A stretch of DNA of 64,000 nucleotides from Martinezella rhizogenes (GTDB lineage: Bacteria; Pseudomonadota; Alphaproteobacteria; Rhizobiales; Rhizobiaceae): NCBI GenBank assembly GCA_013322215.1, contig JAAMEZ010000003.1, positions 124,001 to 188,000 of the forward strand. The letters run 5' to 3'. The notes beneath the pieces were generated by a model. It saw nothing but the letters and a program-made list of their open reading frames with translations, did not search any database and was not told where the DNA came from. Numbering within the stretch: the stretch's first letter is position 1; each line of letters starts with the position of its first letter. The translations under genes were made by a program, and so were the position numbers. Below are positions 1-8,389 of this stretch, one piece after another.

Positions 1-1
1 G

Positions 2-3000
2 CTTGAAGTGCCGGTACAGTCGTCTACTGACACGTCTCGCGACATGCTTGCCGCCCTCGGGATCGCCCTGCGGCGCCATACCGGATATGGCACTCAAAGG
101 ATCGGCCTGGTCACGCGCCCGGAAAGGCAGAAAGTTGCCGCCCGCAGCGAAGATGTGTTGATCCTGACGCCGGAACTCGACGGCACCATGACGCTCAAGG
201 GCGTTCACGACGCATTCGTCAAGGAAATCGATACGGCGACCCGGCAATTCCTGCCTTTCGAGGCTCTTGCCGATGCGCTAATACGACGGGACGAATTCTT
301 CGACACCACCGGCCTCGTCAAGACACTCCTCGATGTGCGCCCGCCCTCGCGCCTCCCGCAAGCAACCTCGAACGAAGTTGCGGCACGCAGCCCCATCGAA
401 CCGCCGGCACGCCGCGATGCCGATCTGGTCGTCACCGTTTCACCGGCATCCGTCGGCAAGCTGCGTATCGGCATCGGCTTCGACCCACAGAAGCATGATC
501 GAAAGCAGATCATACGCTTCGCCGACGATCTTGCCATGGCACTTGCGCAGTTGAATGCCAATCCCGGCACGCAGGTCAAACATATCGCCTTTGTGTCGTT
601 GGAAGAGCTGGACAGGCTTTCAGCACCCTACCCCGACGCGCCGGAGCCCGACGACGGCACGCCTATCCACGAGGTCATCTCAGCACAGGCGAAGCGACGG
701 CCGAACGCCTTTGCCGTCGCGCAGGGCGAAAAATCGGTAACACATGGCGAGCTCGAAGCTGCCGCCAACCGGCTGGCTCATCGATTGATCGCGATGGGGA
801 TCGGCCCGGAAAAGCGCGTGGCCATCGCCCTTGAAAAATCGATCGATGCCATCATTGCCATTCTTGCCGTCTTCAAGTCGGGCGGCGCGTTCACCCCAGT
901 CGAGCCGGATCATCCGGAGGCGCGCAATCGTCACATCCTGACAGCCCCGGGCCTTTCGCTCGTCATTTCCCGAACAAAACACATCGGCAACCTGCCGAGC
1001 GATATAGCGACACCCTACCTCAATCTCGATGCCACCGACCTGTCCACGGAGAGCGTCGACGCACCGGCAACGACGATTGCCCCAAAGCAGCTTGCCTATG
1101 TGATTTACACCTCAGGCTCGACGGGCATACCGAAGGGCGTCGCGGTCGAGCACGGCCCACTGGCGCACCATTGCAAGGCGACCCTGCGCATCTACGAGAT
1201 GAGCGAGGAGTCCTGCGAATATCCTGTGCTTCCCTTCACCTCCGACGGTGGTCACGAGCGCTGGATCGTGCCGCTGATGGCTGGCGGCGGCGTGGTGCTG
1301 ACGCAAGACAAGCTTGCGACGCCCGAAGATGCATTCGCGATGATGAAGCGACACGGCGTCAACAATGCCAGCCTGCCCACCAGCTATGTGCGCGGCCTTG
1401 CGGAATATGCCGGCGAGAACAGCGAAATACCGCGGTTGCGGCTCTATTCCTTCGGCGGCGAAGCCCTGTCGCAGGCGGTGTTCGACATGATTACCGAAAA
1501 CCTGAAGGCCCAGCTGCTCATCAACGGTTACGGTCCGACCGAAACGATCATGACGCCGATGATCTGGAAAATTCCGGCCGGAACCCGCTTCGAGGGGACG
1601 GTCGCACCGATCGGCCGTGGCGTGGGCGATCGGCGCATCTATATACTCGATACCGACCTTGCGCCGGTTCCGGTCGGTGTCATCGGCGAAATCTATATCG
1701 GCGGCAGCGGCCTGGCACGCGGCTATCTCGGCCAGCCGGAGCTGACGGCGGACCGTTTCATCCCCGATCCCTTCTCGAAAGGCGGCAGGCTTTACAAGTC
1801 GGGCGATCTCGGCCGCTGGCGGGAAGACGGCATTGTCGAATTTGCCGGCCGCGTCGACCACCAGATCAAATTGCGCGGCTTCCGCATCGAGCCGGGCGAA
1901 ATCGAAGCCGTGCTGCGCTCGGATCAGCGGGTCGCCGAGGCGGTCATCCTCCTTCACAATGAAGGCGGCCGCAGTTCTCTGGTCGCCTATGTGGTGCCGC
2001 GCGAGGGCGAGAACTTGAGCGTGACCGAGTTGCGCCGCGCCGCCATGACCGCCCTGCCCGATTACATGGTGCCGCAGACCATCATGCTGATCGACAAGCT
2101 GCCGATGGGGCCGAACAGCAAGCTCGATCGTGCCGCCCTGCCCGCACCACGCATAGAGCGCGAAATGGCGCTACCTGCCAACGACAAGGAAAAAGCTATC
2201 CTGGATGTCTGGAAGGACATCCTCGACATCGGCGATATCGGCGTCACCGAGAATTTCTTCGATATTGGCGGACAGTCGCTGATGGCCGTGCGCATCGTCT
2301 CGCGCCTGAAGATGCGCCATCCCGAATGGCCGCTGTCTATCGCCGACATGTTCAATCATCCGACGGTGCGCGATCTGGCACTCGCGATCGACGGCAGCCG
2401 CGACGAGACCGGCGTCGATGTGGTCTATCTTCGCCGCAACGGCGACCGGCCGGTGCTCTACTGCTTCCCCGGTCTGCTCGTCAGCACGCGCGAATATATG
2501 CGCCTTGTCGATTATCTCGGCCCGGAACAGCCGGCGACCGGCTTCATCTGCTATTCGCTGACAGAGACCAAGACGCTGAGCACCCGCGTCGAAGATATCA
2601 CGGCGCGTTACGCCGAAGCGGTGCGCAAAAACGCCAATGGCCGGCCTTGCGCCTTCCTCGGCTGGTCGTGGGGCGGGCTGCTCGCCTATGAGGCCGCCCG
2701 ACAGCTCGGCAACGATATCGATCTGCGCATGATCGGCATGGTCGACGTCTGCGACATGGACGAGGAGTTCACCGTCGGCATCATGCCGCGCTTCGAAGAC
2801 GGCATCCGCGATCGCACCCATGCCGCCGTACAGAGCTGGCTTGCGACCACGCCGATGCGCGAGGACTGGAAGAGGCTTTTCGCCGCCATGAACGAGGAGG
2901 TCTACGAACAGTTCCTCCACCATATCGTCAAGCATAACGTCAAACTGCCGACGGATGGTCCCGATATCGGCTCGGAAGAGCACACCTTCTGGATCCTCAT

Positions 3001-3262
3001 CGATAATGCGATGATCTTCCGAAACTACCGCCTGGAGCAATCCGATTTCCGCATCCATGCCTTTGCGGCCGAGGATTCTCTTACGCGCGCCCTCAACGTC
3101 ATCGACTGGCGACGCTATTCGCCCAATGCCACGGCATCGGAAATCGTTACCGGCACCAACCATTTGACGATCATCGGCAAGACGCCCTTCCACCAGCGTT
3201 TCGCCCGGCGGCTCGATCATGCCTTTGCGCCGGCGCCACTGTCCAAAGACACCGTCAAGTAA
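2..3262 (+). CDS. Non-ribosomal peptide synthetase, C-terminal part (partial)
   Basis: Final module of a siderophore peptide synthetase. The frame is open to the left edge, so the protein is cut; the GTG at 8 is probably internal. Counting from 8, residues 1-210 resemble the end of a condensation domain. An adenylation domain follows (YTSGSTG core near 363, DGGHERW, GYGPTET, YKSGDLGRW, NSKLDR), then a carrier domain with FFDIGGQSL (phosphopantetheine Ser757), then a thioesterase with GWSWGG (Ser887). The thioesterase should release the finished peptide. It is followed after 31 bases by an N-hydroxylase and then by the transferase that would arm its carrier domain, which supports a hydroxamate siderophore. 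The amino acid activated was not deduced. Confidence 0.93.
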   Translation, partial: LEVPVQSSTDTSRDMLAALGIALRRHTGYGTQRIGLVTRPERQKVAARSEDVLILTPELDGTMTLKGVHDAFVKEIDTATRQFLPFEALADALIRRDEFFDTTGLVKTLLDVRPPSRLPQATSNEVAARSPIEPPARRDADLVVTVSPASVGKLRIGIGFDPQKHDRKQIIRFADDLAMALAQLNANPGTQVKHIAFVSLEELDRLSAPYPDAPEPDDGTPIHEVISAQAKRRPNAFAVAQGEKSVTHGELEAAANRLAHRLIAMGIGPEKRVAIALEKSIDAIIAILAVFKSGGAFTPVEPDHPEARNRHILTAPGLSLVISRTKHIGNLPSDIATPYLNLDATDLSTESVDAPATTIAPKQLAYVIYTSGSTGIPKGVAVEHGPLAHHCKATLRIYEMSEESCEYPVLPFTSDGGHERWIVPLMAGGGVVLTQDKLATPEDAFAMMKRHGVNNASLPTSYVRGLAEYAGENSEIPRLRLYSFGGEALSQAVFDMITENLKAQLLINGYGPTETIMTPMIWKIPAGTRFEGTVAPIGRGVGDRRIYILDTDLAPVPVGVIGEIYIGGSGLARGYLGQPELTADRFIPDPFSKGGRLYKSGDLGRWREDGIVEFAGRVDHQIKLRGFRIEPGEIEAVLRSDQRVAEAVILLHNEGGRSSLVAYVVPREGENLSVTELRRAAMTALPDYMVPQTIMLIDKLPMGPNSKLDRAALPAPRIEREMALPANDKEKAILDVWKDILDIGDIGVTENFFDIGGQSLMAVRIVSRLKMRHPEWPLSIADMFNHPTVRDLALAIDGSRDETGVDVVYLRRNGDRPVLYCFPGLLVSTREYMRLVDYLGPEQPATGFICYSLTETKTLSTRVEDITARYAEAVRKNANGRPCAFLGWSWGGLLAYEAARQLGNDIDLRMIGMVDVCDMDEEFTVGIMPRFEDGIRDRTHAAVQSWLATTPMREDWKRLFAAMNEEVYEQFLHHIVKHNVKLPTDGPDIGSEEHTFWILIDNAMIFRNYRLEQSDFRIHAFAAEDSLTRALNVIDWRRYSPNATASEIVTGTNHLTIIGKTPFHQRFARRLDHAFAPAPLSKDTVK

Positions 3263-3293
3263 CCCCTCTTCGACATCATTCTGGAGCTGCATC

Positions 3294-4613
3294 ATGACAT
3301 CGCACGTGCTCGACCTCGCCGGGGCTGGAATCGGTCCCTTCAACCTCAGCCTTGCCGCTCAGCTCGATTCCATACCGCAACTTTCCGTCCGCTTTTTCGA
3401 GCGGCGCCCATCTTTTGCGTGGCATCCGGGAATGATGCTGCCGGGCGCGGAAATGCAGACATCCATTCTCAAGGATCTGGTGACAGCCACCAACCCGACA
3501 AGCCGCTGGAGCTTCCTCTCCTATCTCGTTGCGCATAAACGCTTTTATCAGTTTCTCAATGCGGAATATGAAGCCGTCCCCCGCAAGGAATTCGCCGACT
3601 ATCTCGGATGGGTCGCACGCGGACTGACCTCGCTTCGCTTTGGCGCCAGCGTCCGAGAGGTCCACGCCAGTGACGGCTTCTTCTCTCTCGCCACCGACAA
3701 TGGTGCGATCGACGCTCGCAATCTTTCCGTTGGCGTCGGCAAGATTGCGTCTCGTCCGGCCTGGGCCGAAGAGCTGCCGAAATCCATGACCTTCCACAGC
3801 AGCGAAGCGACGCAACGTATCGGTGATGTCAAAGCGCCCCGCGTTGCCGTCATCGGCGGCGGCCAAAGCGGCGCGGAGATCGTCGATGCCCTTTTGGACC
3901 TGAACGCCGTTTCGTCCATTCATTGGATCAGCCGCCGCCCGAATTTCGAACCGCTCGATGCGACGCCATTCACCAATGAGCTCTTCACGCCGGGTTATAT
4001 GGAGCGCTTCCACGGACTTCCCGAGGAGCTGCGGCTCACCCATACACGCCGGCAGGTACTGGCGAGCGACGGCGTTTCCGCCTCCACCTTGAAAAAGCTC
4101 TATCGCCGCCTCTATGAGCGAAAGCTTGATGCCGCCGGCCACCCCGATCACGGCATATCCTTGCGCCCCTTCCGCAACGTCATCGCGGCCGAGCAGGATG
4201 GTCGCGAAATTATGCTGACCATGCGCAACGGCTTCGATGACAGCATCGAAACACTGACGGTCGATATGATCGTCTTTGCCACCGGCTATCGCTTTGTGCT
4301 GCCGGAATTCCTGCATTCGCTCGAAAACCGCATCGAGCTCAGCTCGATCGGCGAGCCGGTGCTGGAAAGCGACTTCTCGCTTGCATGGGACGGGCCGCGT
4401 GAGAACCGCATCTTCGTTCTCAATGCCGGACGCCATAGCCACGGCATCGCCGAACCGCAGCTTAGCCTTGCCGCGTGGCGCAGCGCCGTGATCGCCAATG
4501 CATTGCTCGGCCGCCAGCATTTCGATCTCGATCAGCTCGATCCCATCGTACAGTGGGAGACGCATGGGCAGCCGTCGAACCTTCCCTCTCACATGGGACA
4601 GGCAGCGGAATAG
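3294..4613 (+). CDS. L-ornithine/L-lysine N-monooxygenase (siderophore hydroxylase)
   Basis: FAD- and NADPH-dependent flavoprotein of the IucD/PvdA/SidA family, which hydroxylates the side-chain amine of ornithine or lysine to start a hydroxamate ligand. Seen: N-terminal FAD motif GAGIGPFNLSLAA, an NADPH-binding GGGQSGAEIV near residue 185, and the late FATGYRF motif. At 439 residues it has the usual family length. The ATG at 3294 is preceded by TGGAG; longer upstream starts lack a site. It sits between the peptide synthetase and the phosphopantetheinyl transferase. Ornithine and lysine enzymes cannot be told apart by eye here. Confidence 0.92.
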   Translation: MTSHVLDLAGAGIGPFNLSLAAQLDSIPQLSVRFFERRPSFAWHPGMMLPGAEMQTSILKDLVTATNPTSRWSFLSYLVAHKRFYQFLNAEYEAVPRKEFADYLGWVARGLTSLRFGASVREVHASDGFFSLATDNGAIDARNLSVGVGKIASRPAWAEELPKSMTFHSSEATQRIGDVKAPRVAVIGGGQSGAEIVDALLDLNAVSSIHWISRRPNFEPLDATPFTNELFTPGYMERFHGLPEELRLTHTRRQVLASDGVSASTLKKLYRRLYERKLDAAGHPDHGISLRPFRNVIAAEQDGREIMLTMRNGFDDSIETLTVDMIVFATGYRFVLPEFLHSLENRIELSSIGEPVLESDFSLAWDGPRENRIFVLNAGRHSHGIAEPQLSLAAWRSAVIANALLGRQHFDLDQLDPIVQWETHGQPSNLPSHMGQAAE

Positions 4614-5333
4614 GTGAAGACAGACCAACCGGGGGAAGAGACGGCGCAGGTGGAACTTCATAGCCTGCGCCTGTCTGAGGGGCTTCCCGTCCCGGACTCG
4701 ATTTTGAGCGAGGCAGAAAAAAGCCGTGCTGCCGCATTTAGATCATGCGCGGCGCGGCGCCTTTTCGTTGCCGGACGGGTCCTGTGTCGACGTGTCATCG
4801 CCAATCTGCTTGGCTGTGCCCCGCAAGCGCTTTCTCTTGCGATTACCCCTTCCGGCAGACCCTACCTGCGCGATTACCCCGATATCGACTTCAATCTCTC
4901 GCACACGGGAGATCGTGTAGCGTTGGCAATCTGTCGCGGCGGCCGCATCGGCATCGACATCGAACGCATTGATGCATTTTCGGAAAAGGAAGCCTCTGAG
5001 ATCATGCCGATGATCCTTTCCGAACAAGAGCTCGATCAGGTGTATCAATTGGATGAGCGACATCGCCACGATGTTTTTCTCGCCTGCTGGGTTCAGAAAG
5101 AGGCTGCGCTGAAATGCTTTGGCCAGGGTTTTTTAGCCGACCCGCAAAACGTGATATTGGCGCCCGGAAATACAACCATTGCAAGCAGATGCCAGGCGTC
5201 GGGCGAAGCGGTTTTCATCCATTCCGGCCGGATCAGCGACGGAGAAAGTGGGGATTTTCAGTGGGCTATCGCGACATCAAGGGCTGTAGCAAGGCCGCAA
5301 TGGCAGCATCACAAAAGCGGGATTTTCTTCTAG
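4614..5333 (+). CDS. 4'-phosphopantetheinyl transferase, Sfp/EntD type
   Basis: Transfers phosphopantetheine from CoA to the carrier-domain serine of the adjacent synthetase, making it active. Seen: FNLSHTGD, the metal-binding GIDIE (Asp115, Glu117) and WVQKEAALK (Trp159, Lys162, Glu163), the hallmark of the Sfp group. Length of 239 residues fits. It starts with GTG directly after the TAG stop of the hydroxylase, so the two are almost certainly co-translated. The reading frame is otherwise ordinary. Confidence 0.9.
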   Translation: MKTDQPGEETAQVELHSLRLSEGLPVPDSILSEAEKSRAAAFRSCAARRLFVAGRVLCRRVIANLLGCAPQALSLAITPSGRPYLRDYPDIDFNLSHTGDRVALAICRGGRIGIDIERIDAFSEKEASEIMPMILSEQELDQVYQLDERHRHDVFLACWVQKEAALKCFGQGFLADPQNVILAPGNTTIASRCQASGEAVFIHSGRISDGESGDFQWAIATSRAVARPQWQHHKSGIFF

Positions 5334-5411
5334 ATCTCACAAAAAGTTAAAATAAAATCAGGTGGATAAACCTTGATTTAGGAGATGCTTCACTTTTCGA
5401 CTCCGCTATCT

Positions 5412-5426
5412 TGACTATCATTGTCA
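5412..5426 (+). promoter_or_regulatory. RirA-type iron-responsive operator before the ECF sigma gene
   Basis: TGACTATCATTGTCA fits TGA-N9-TCA exactly, the iron-responsive operator recognised by RirA in rhizobia. It overlaps a TTGACT that could be a -35 element and lies 72 bases before the ATG of the sigma factor. In Rhizobium leguminosarum the siderophore sigma factor RpoI is controlled this way, so repression under iron-rich conditions is expected. The motif is short and seen by eye only. Confidence 0.65.
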
Positions 5427-5497
5427 TGTTTTATAGGTTCCCTCTCAAAAAGAGGGGCACACAGAAATGCAACTTTGGATTTCAGCGAGAGCCCGAC

Positions 5498-6088
5498 ATG
5501 ATTGCCAACCATTCGCAGTCGACTTCCAATGAGCAACTCCAAACAGCACTTCACGCCTATCCGAAGCTCCTCTCCGTCGCGCGCAGGATCACGGGCTGCA
5601 TGAGCTTGGCCGAGGATGTCGTGCAGGAAGTGCTCCTGCAGCTGGTCTCCAAACCGCTGAAGGAGGATATAGCGGCCCCTGCACCCTATGTGATGCGCAT
5701 GGTGCGCAATCTTGCGACAGATCATATGCGGCGTCGGCAATATGAGCGCGGCCTGTTCGTCGAAGAGGAGGTCGGCGGCAATACCTCGGCCTATGGAAGC
5801 CCCGAGGAACATCTTCACGAGGCCGAAGCCTATAAGGCCTTCCGCTGCACGGTCGAATCCATGCCCGCCAGAACCCGAAAATTCTACGAGGAGCATTACT
5901 TCGACGATATCCCTCAGAACATCATTGCCAAGGAGGCTGGCGTATCCTGCGCTCTTGTTTGCGGCCTTCTGCGAGAGGCGCATTCGCGGTGCCTCGCCGC
6001 CATCTCGCTCGAGGCCGGCCATGGTTGCGTTGCCGGCAACGGCCACAAACGAAACCGAACAGCACGGGTGCGGGAGATGCGGGCATGA
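5498..6088 (+). CDS. ECF sigma factor of the iron/siderophore group (RpoI/FecI-like)
   Basis: RNA polymerase sigma factor of 196 residues. Region 2 shows AEDVVQEVLLQLV, the usual core-binding helix, followed by RMVRNLATDHMRRRQYE; region 4 shows the helix-turn-helix around IIAKEAGVSCALVCGLL. The ATG at 5498 was chosen because the longer frame would begin inside the iron operator. Its position between siderophore synthesis and uptake genes, and the operator before it, suggest that it drives expression of these genes in low iron. No adjacent FecR-like anti-sigma gene is present, which is like RpoI and unlike FecI. Confidence 0.85.
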   Translation: MIANHSQSTSNEQLQTALHAYPKLLSVARRITGCMSLAEDVVQEVLLQLVSKPLKEDIAAPAPYVMRMVRNLATDHMRRRQYERGLFVEEEVGGNTSAYGSPEEHLHEAEAYKAFRCTVESMPARTRKFYEEHYFDDIPQNIIAKEAGVSCALVCGLLREAHSRCLAAISLEAGHGCVAGNGHKRNRTARVREMRA

Positions 6089-6147
6089 TGGCGGTTCTCC
6101 GCCATCACCTGCGAACTGCACCGCACCGCCAGGAAAGGGAAGAATAG

Positions 6148-6621
6148 ATGCAGGAAACCATCGAGATAACCGAATCCAAAGGCGCCATCTGTCGTGACAT
6201 CATGTCGGAATTGACCGACTGGTTTACCGACCCCGATGTCATCGAAGCCTGCGCAGGCGCCGTGGAGACCCTGCCGATGTTCGGCTGCGTCGAAGCCGAT
6301 ACCGTTGCCGGTTTCGTCGCGTTGCGTGCCCATCCGCCGGCCGCCATGGAGATTGTCGTGATAGCAACCAGGCGCCGGCACCATCGCAGCGGCGTCGGCA
6401 AGCAGTTGCTGGCTGCAGCCGAGACCTTTGCGCGCTCTTCCGATTGCAAGCTCCTGACGGTCAAGACGCTCGCGCCGCGCGGCAAGGACGAACCGCAATA
6501 TGAAAAGACCCGCGCCTTCTACGATAGAAACGGCTTCATCCGCGCCGAAATATTCCCGACTCTCTGGCGTGAAAGCGATCCGTGCCTGTTCTTCGTCAAG
6601 CCATTGACCTCGATAAACTAA
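6148..6621 (+). CDS. GNAT-family N-acetyltransferase
   Basis: Small acyl-CoA-dependent acyltransferase of 157 residues with a single GNAT fold. The acetyl-CoA loop is visible as RRRHHRSGVGKQLL near residue 75. It ends in the typical YEKTRAFYDRNGF segment that forms the last strands of the fold. A purine-rich AGGAAAGGGAAG precedes the ATG. It lies between the sigma factor and the importer genes, all on the same strand, so it may act on the siderophore or its precursor, but it is much shorter than the IucB/VbsA-type acylases and its substrate is unknown. Confidence 0.75.
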   Translation: MQETIEITESKGAICRDIMSELTDWFTDPDVIEACAGAVETLPMFGCVEADTVAGFVALRAHPPAAMEIVVIATRRRHHRSGVGKQLLAAAETFARSSDCKLLTVKTLAPRGKDEPQYEKTRAFYDRNGFIRAEIFPTLWRESDPCLFFVKPLTSIN

Positions 6622-6681
6622 CCCGGCCACCAGCCGACAATCAGAATTTCAGGAAGCCGATAGGCTTCAGCAGGAATGACA

Positions 6682-7494
6682 ATGAAAGACGAAACGATCA
6701 CCGGAAACGATGAAAGTCACGCGACGGTCTTCACGACTGAGGGCCTCCGTTTCGAGGTCGACGGCAAAACCATTCTTCACCCGCTCGATATCAGCTTCAA
6801 GGCAGGCGAGATTTCCGGTTTGATTGGTCATAATGGCTCCGGCAAATCCACGCTGATCAAATTGCTGGCCCGACAGATTCAGCCGACCGGCGGGCGCATC
6901 CTGTTCGATGGCGTTGCCGCCAGTTCCTACGACATGCGCGCATTTGCCCGCGCCGTCGCCTATCTGCCGCAGGACACCAGCTCGGCTGCCGGCATGACCG
7001 TCGAGGAACTTGTCGCCTGCGGACGCTACCCCTGGCACGGCGCGCTCGGGCGCTTCACCGATCTCGACCGGGAAAAGGTGGAGACAGCGATGAAGCTGAC
7101 CCATGTCGATACCCTGGCAGGCCGGATGGTGGATACACTCTCCGGCGGCGAGCGTCAGCGTGTCTGGATCGCCATGCTGGTCGCTCAGGACAGCCGCTGC
7201 CTGCTGCTCGACGAGCCGACATCGGCACTCGACATCGCCCACCAGATGGAGATCCTCGGGCTCGTGCGCGAGCTTTGCCGAACGAAGGATCTGAGCGTCA
7301 TTCTCGTCCTGCACGATATCAATGTCGCGGCGCACTTCTGCGATCATCTGCATGCGCTGAAGCAGGGGCGTCTCATTGCAGCGGGCCCGTCGCCGAGCCT
7401 CATGAAGGCTGAAACGCTCAACACGATCTACGGCACCAATATGGGCGTCACCGCCCATCCAGTGCATGGAACGCCGCTTGCCTATGTCATCTGA
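6682..7494 (+). CDS. fhuC: Fe(III)-siderophore ABC transporter, ATP-binding protein (FhuC/FecE family)
   Basis: ATPase that powers uptake of the ferric siderophore across the inner membrane. Walker A is GHNGSGKST (residues 49-57, Lys55), signature LSGGERQRVW, Walker B LLLDEPTSALD, switch His in VLHDINVA. The length of 270 residues fits the family. ATG at 6682 has AGGA six bases before it; the ATG at 6676 abuts that site and is less likely. It overlaps the binding-protein gene by 11 bases. The symbol is by family and context, as the exact siderophore is not known. Confidence 0.88.
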   Translation: MKDETITGNDESHATVFTTEGLRFEVDGKTILHPLDISFKAGEISGLIGHNGSGKSTLIKLLARQIQPTGGRILFDGVAASSYDMRAFARAVAYLPQDTSSAAGMTVEELVACGRYPWHGALGRFTDLDREKVETAMKLTHVDTLAGRMVDTLSGGERQRVWIAMLVAQDSRCLLLDEPTSALDIAHQMEILGLVRELCRTKDLSVILVLHDINVAAHFCDHLHALKQGRLIAAGPSPSLMKAETLNTIYGTNMGVTAHPVHGTPLAYVI

Positions 7495-8389
7495 ACGCAT
7501 CTTCGAGACCCTGATGCTCTCCCGCCGCGCGCTGCTGGCCACTGCTGCGCTTTTTGCCATTCCGCAAGTGGGAGTGGCCGCGGAACCGATATCCGGCCCG
7601 ATCGTCTCCCTCGATTACGGCCTGGCGTCGACACTGCTGGCACTTGGTGTCACGCCAGCCGCCATCGCCTCCCTTGCCGATTGGGATACGTGGGTCGTCG
7701 AGCCGAAAATGCCCTCCGGCGTTGTCGATCTCGGCACCACCAGCGAGATCAATCTCGAGGTCCTGGCAAGCATCAAGCCGGCGCTGATCCTGACAACACC
7801 CTACCTCACTCCACTGAAGCCGCAACTGGAGGCGATTTCGCCGGTCATGGAACTGACGATCTATGCCGAGGGCGGCGAGGCCCTGCAGCGCTCGATCGCC
7901 GCTACGCGGTTGCTCGGAGATACGATCGACCGCCGTCCCCAGGCCGAAGATTTCCTTGCCCGATCCGAGCGCTTCTTTGACGACTGTGCGGGGCGGGTGA
8001 AGAGGCTCAACCCTCCGCCGTTGGCGCTCATCAATTTTGTCGACACCCGCCATGCCCGCATCTATTGCGGCGCGGGGCTTTACCAGAACGTCATGACCAG
8101 GATCGGCCTCAAGAACGCCTGGACAAGGCCCGGCGATTATTGGGGCTTCGAGACGATCGGGCTGGAGCAATTGGCAACGCTTGATCAAAACCTGCGCCTG
8201 ATCGCATTCGAGCCGCTGCTTCCGCCCAACGTGCTCGATAATCTGCAGGACAGTCCGCTGTGGACCAGCCTCCCCTTCGTTCAAGCCGGACGCGTCTCCG
8301 TGCTGCCGGGCACCTTGATGTTCGGCATGGTGCAGGAAGCGGAGCGCTTTGCGCGCATACTGCTCGACCATCTGGAAAAATTCGCATGA
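7484..8389 (+). CDS. fhuD: Fe(III)-siderophore periplasmic binding protein (FhuD family)
   Basis: Captures the ferric siderophore in the periplasm and hands it to the FhuB-like permease. The N-terminus has SRRALLATAALFAI followed by VAAEP, a signal peptide with a twin-arginine flavour, as in E. coli FhuD. The mature part starts with a class III binding-protein pattern (IVSLDYGLASTLLALG) and runs to the usual length of about 300 residues. Starts at 7466 and 7514 are also possible. It overlaps the ATPase gene at its start and the permease gene by four bases (ATGA) at its end. Confidence 0.85.
   Translation: MSSERIFETLMLSRRALLATAALFAIPQVGVAAEPISGPIVSLDYGLASTLLALGVTPAAIASLADWDTWVVEPKMPSGVVDLGTTSEINLEVLASIKPALILTTPYLTPLKPQLEAISPVMELTIYAEGGEALQRSIAATRLLGDTIDRRPQAEDFLARSERFFDDCAGRVKRLNPPPLALINFVDTRHARIYCGAGLYQNVMTRIGLKNAWTRPGDYWGFETIGLEQLATLDQNLRLIAFEPLLPPNVLDNLQDSPLWTSLPFVQAGRVSVLPGTLMFGMVQEAERFARILLDHLEKFA

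Noticed and set aside
2171..3343. Open frame of 390 codons opposite the peptide synthetase
   Set aside because: Antisense of carrier and thioesterase domains, no motif or ribosome site.
3276..4661. Open frame of 461 codons opposite the N-hydroxylase
   Set aside because: Antisense shadow of an enzyme with complete FAD and NADPH motifs.
5411..5497. Upstream start for the ECF sigma factor
   Set aside because: It would place the first codons within the iron operator, and the extra residues do not resemble the family.
8260..8385. Longer start for the double-length permease
   Set aside because: Would read through the end of the binding-protein gene; the ATG at 8386 in an ATGA overlap gives the normal FhuB length.
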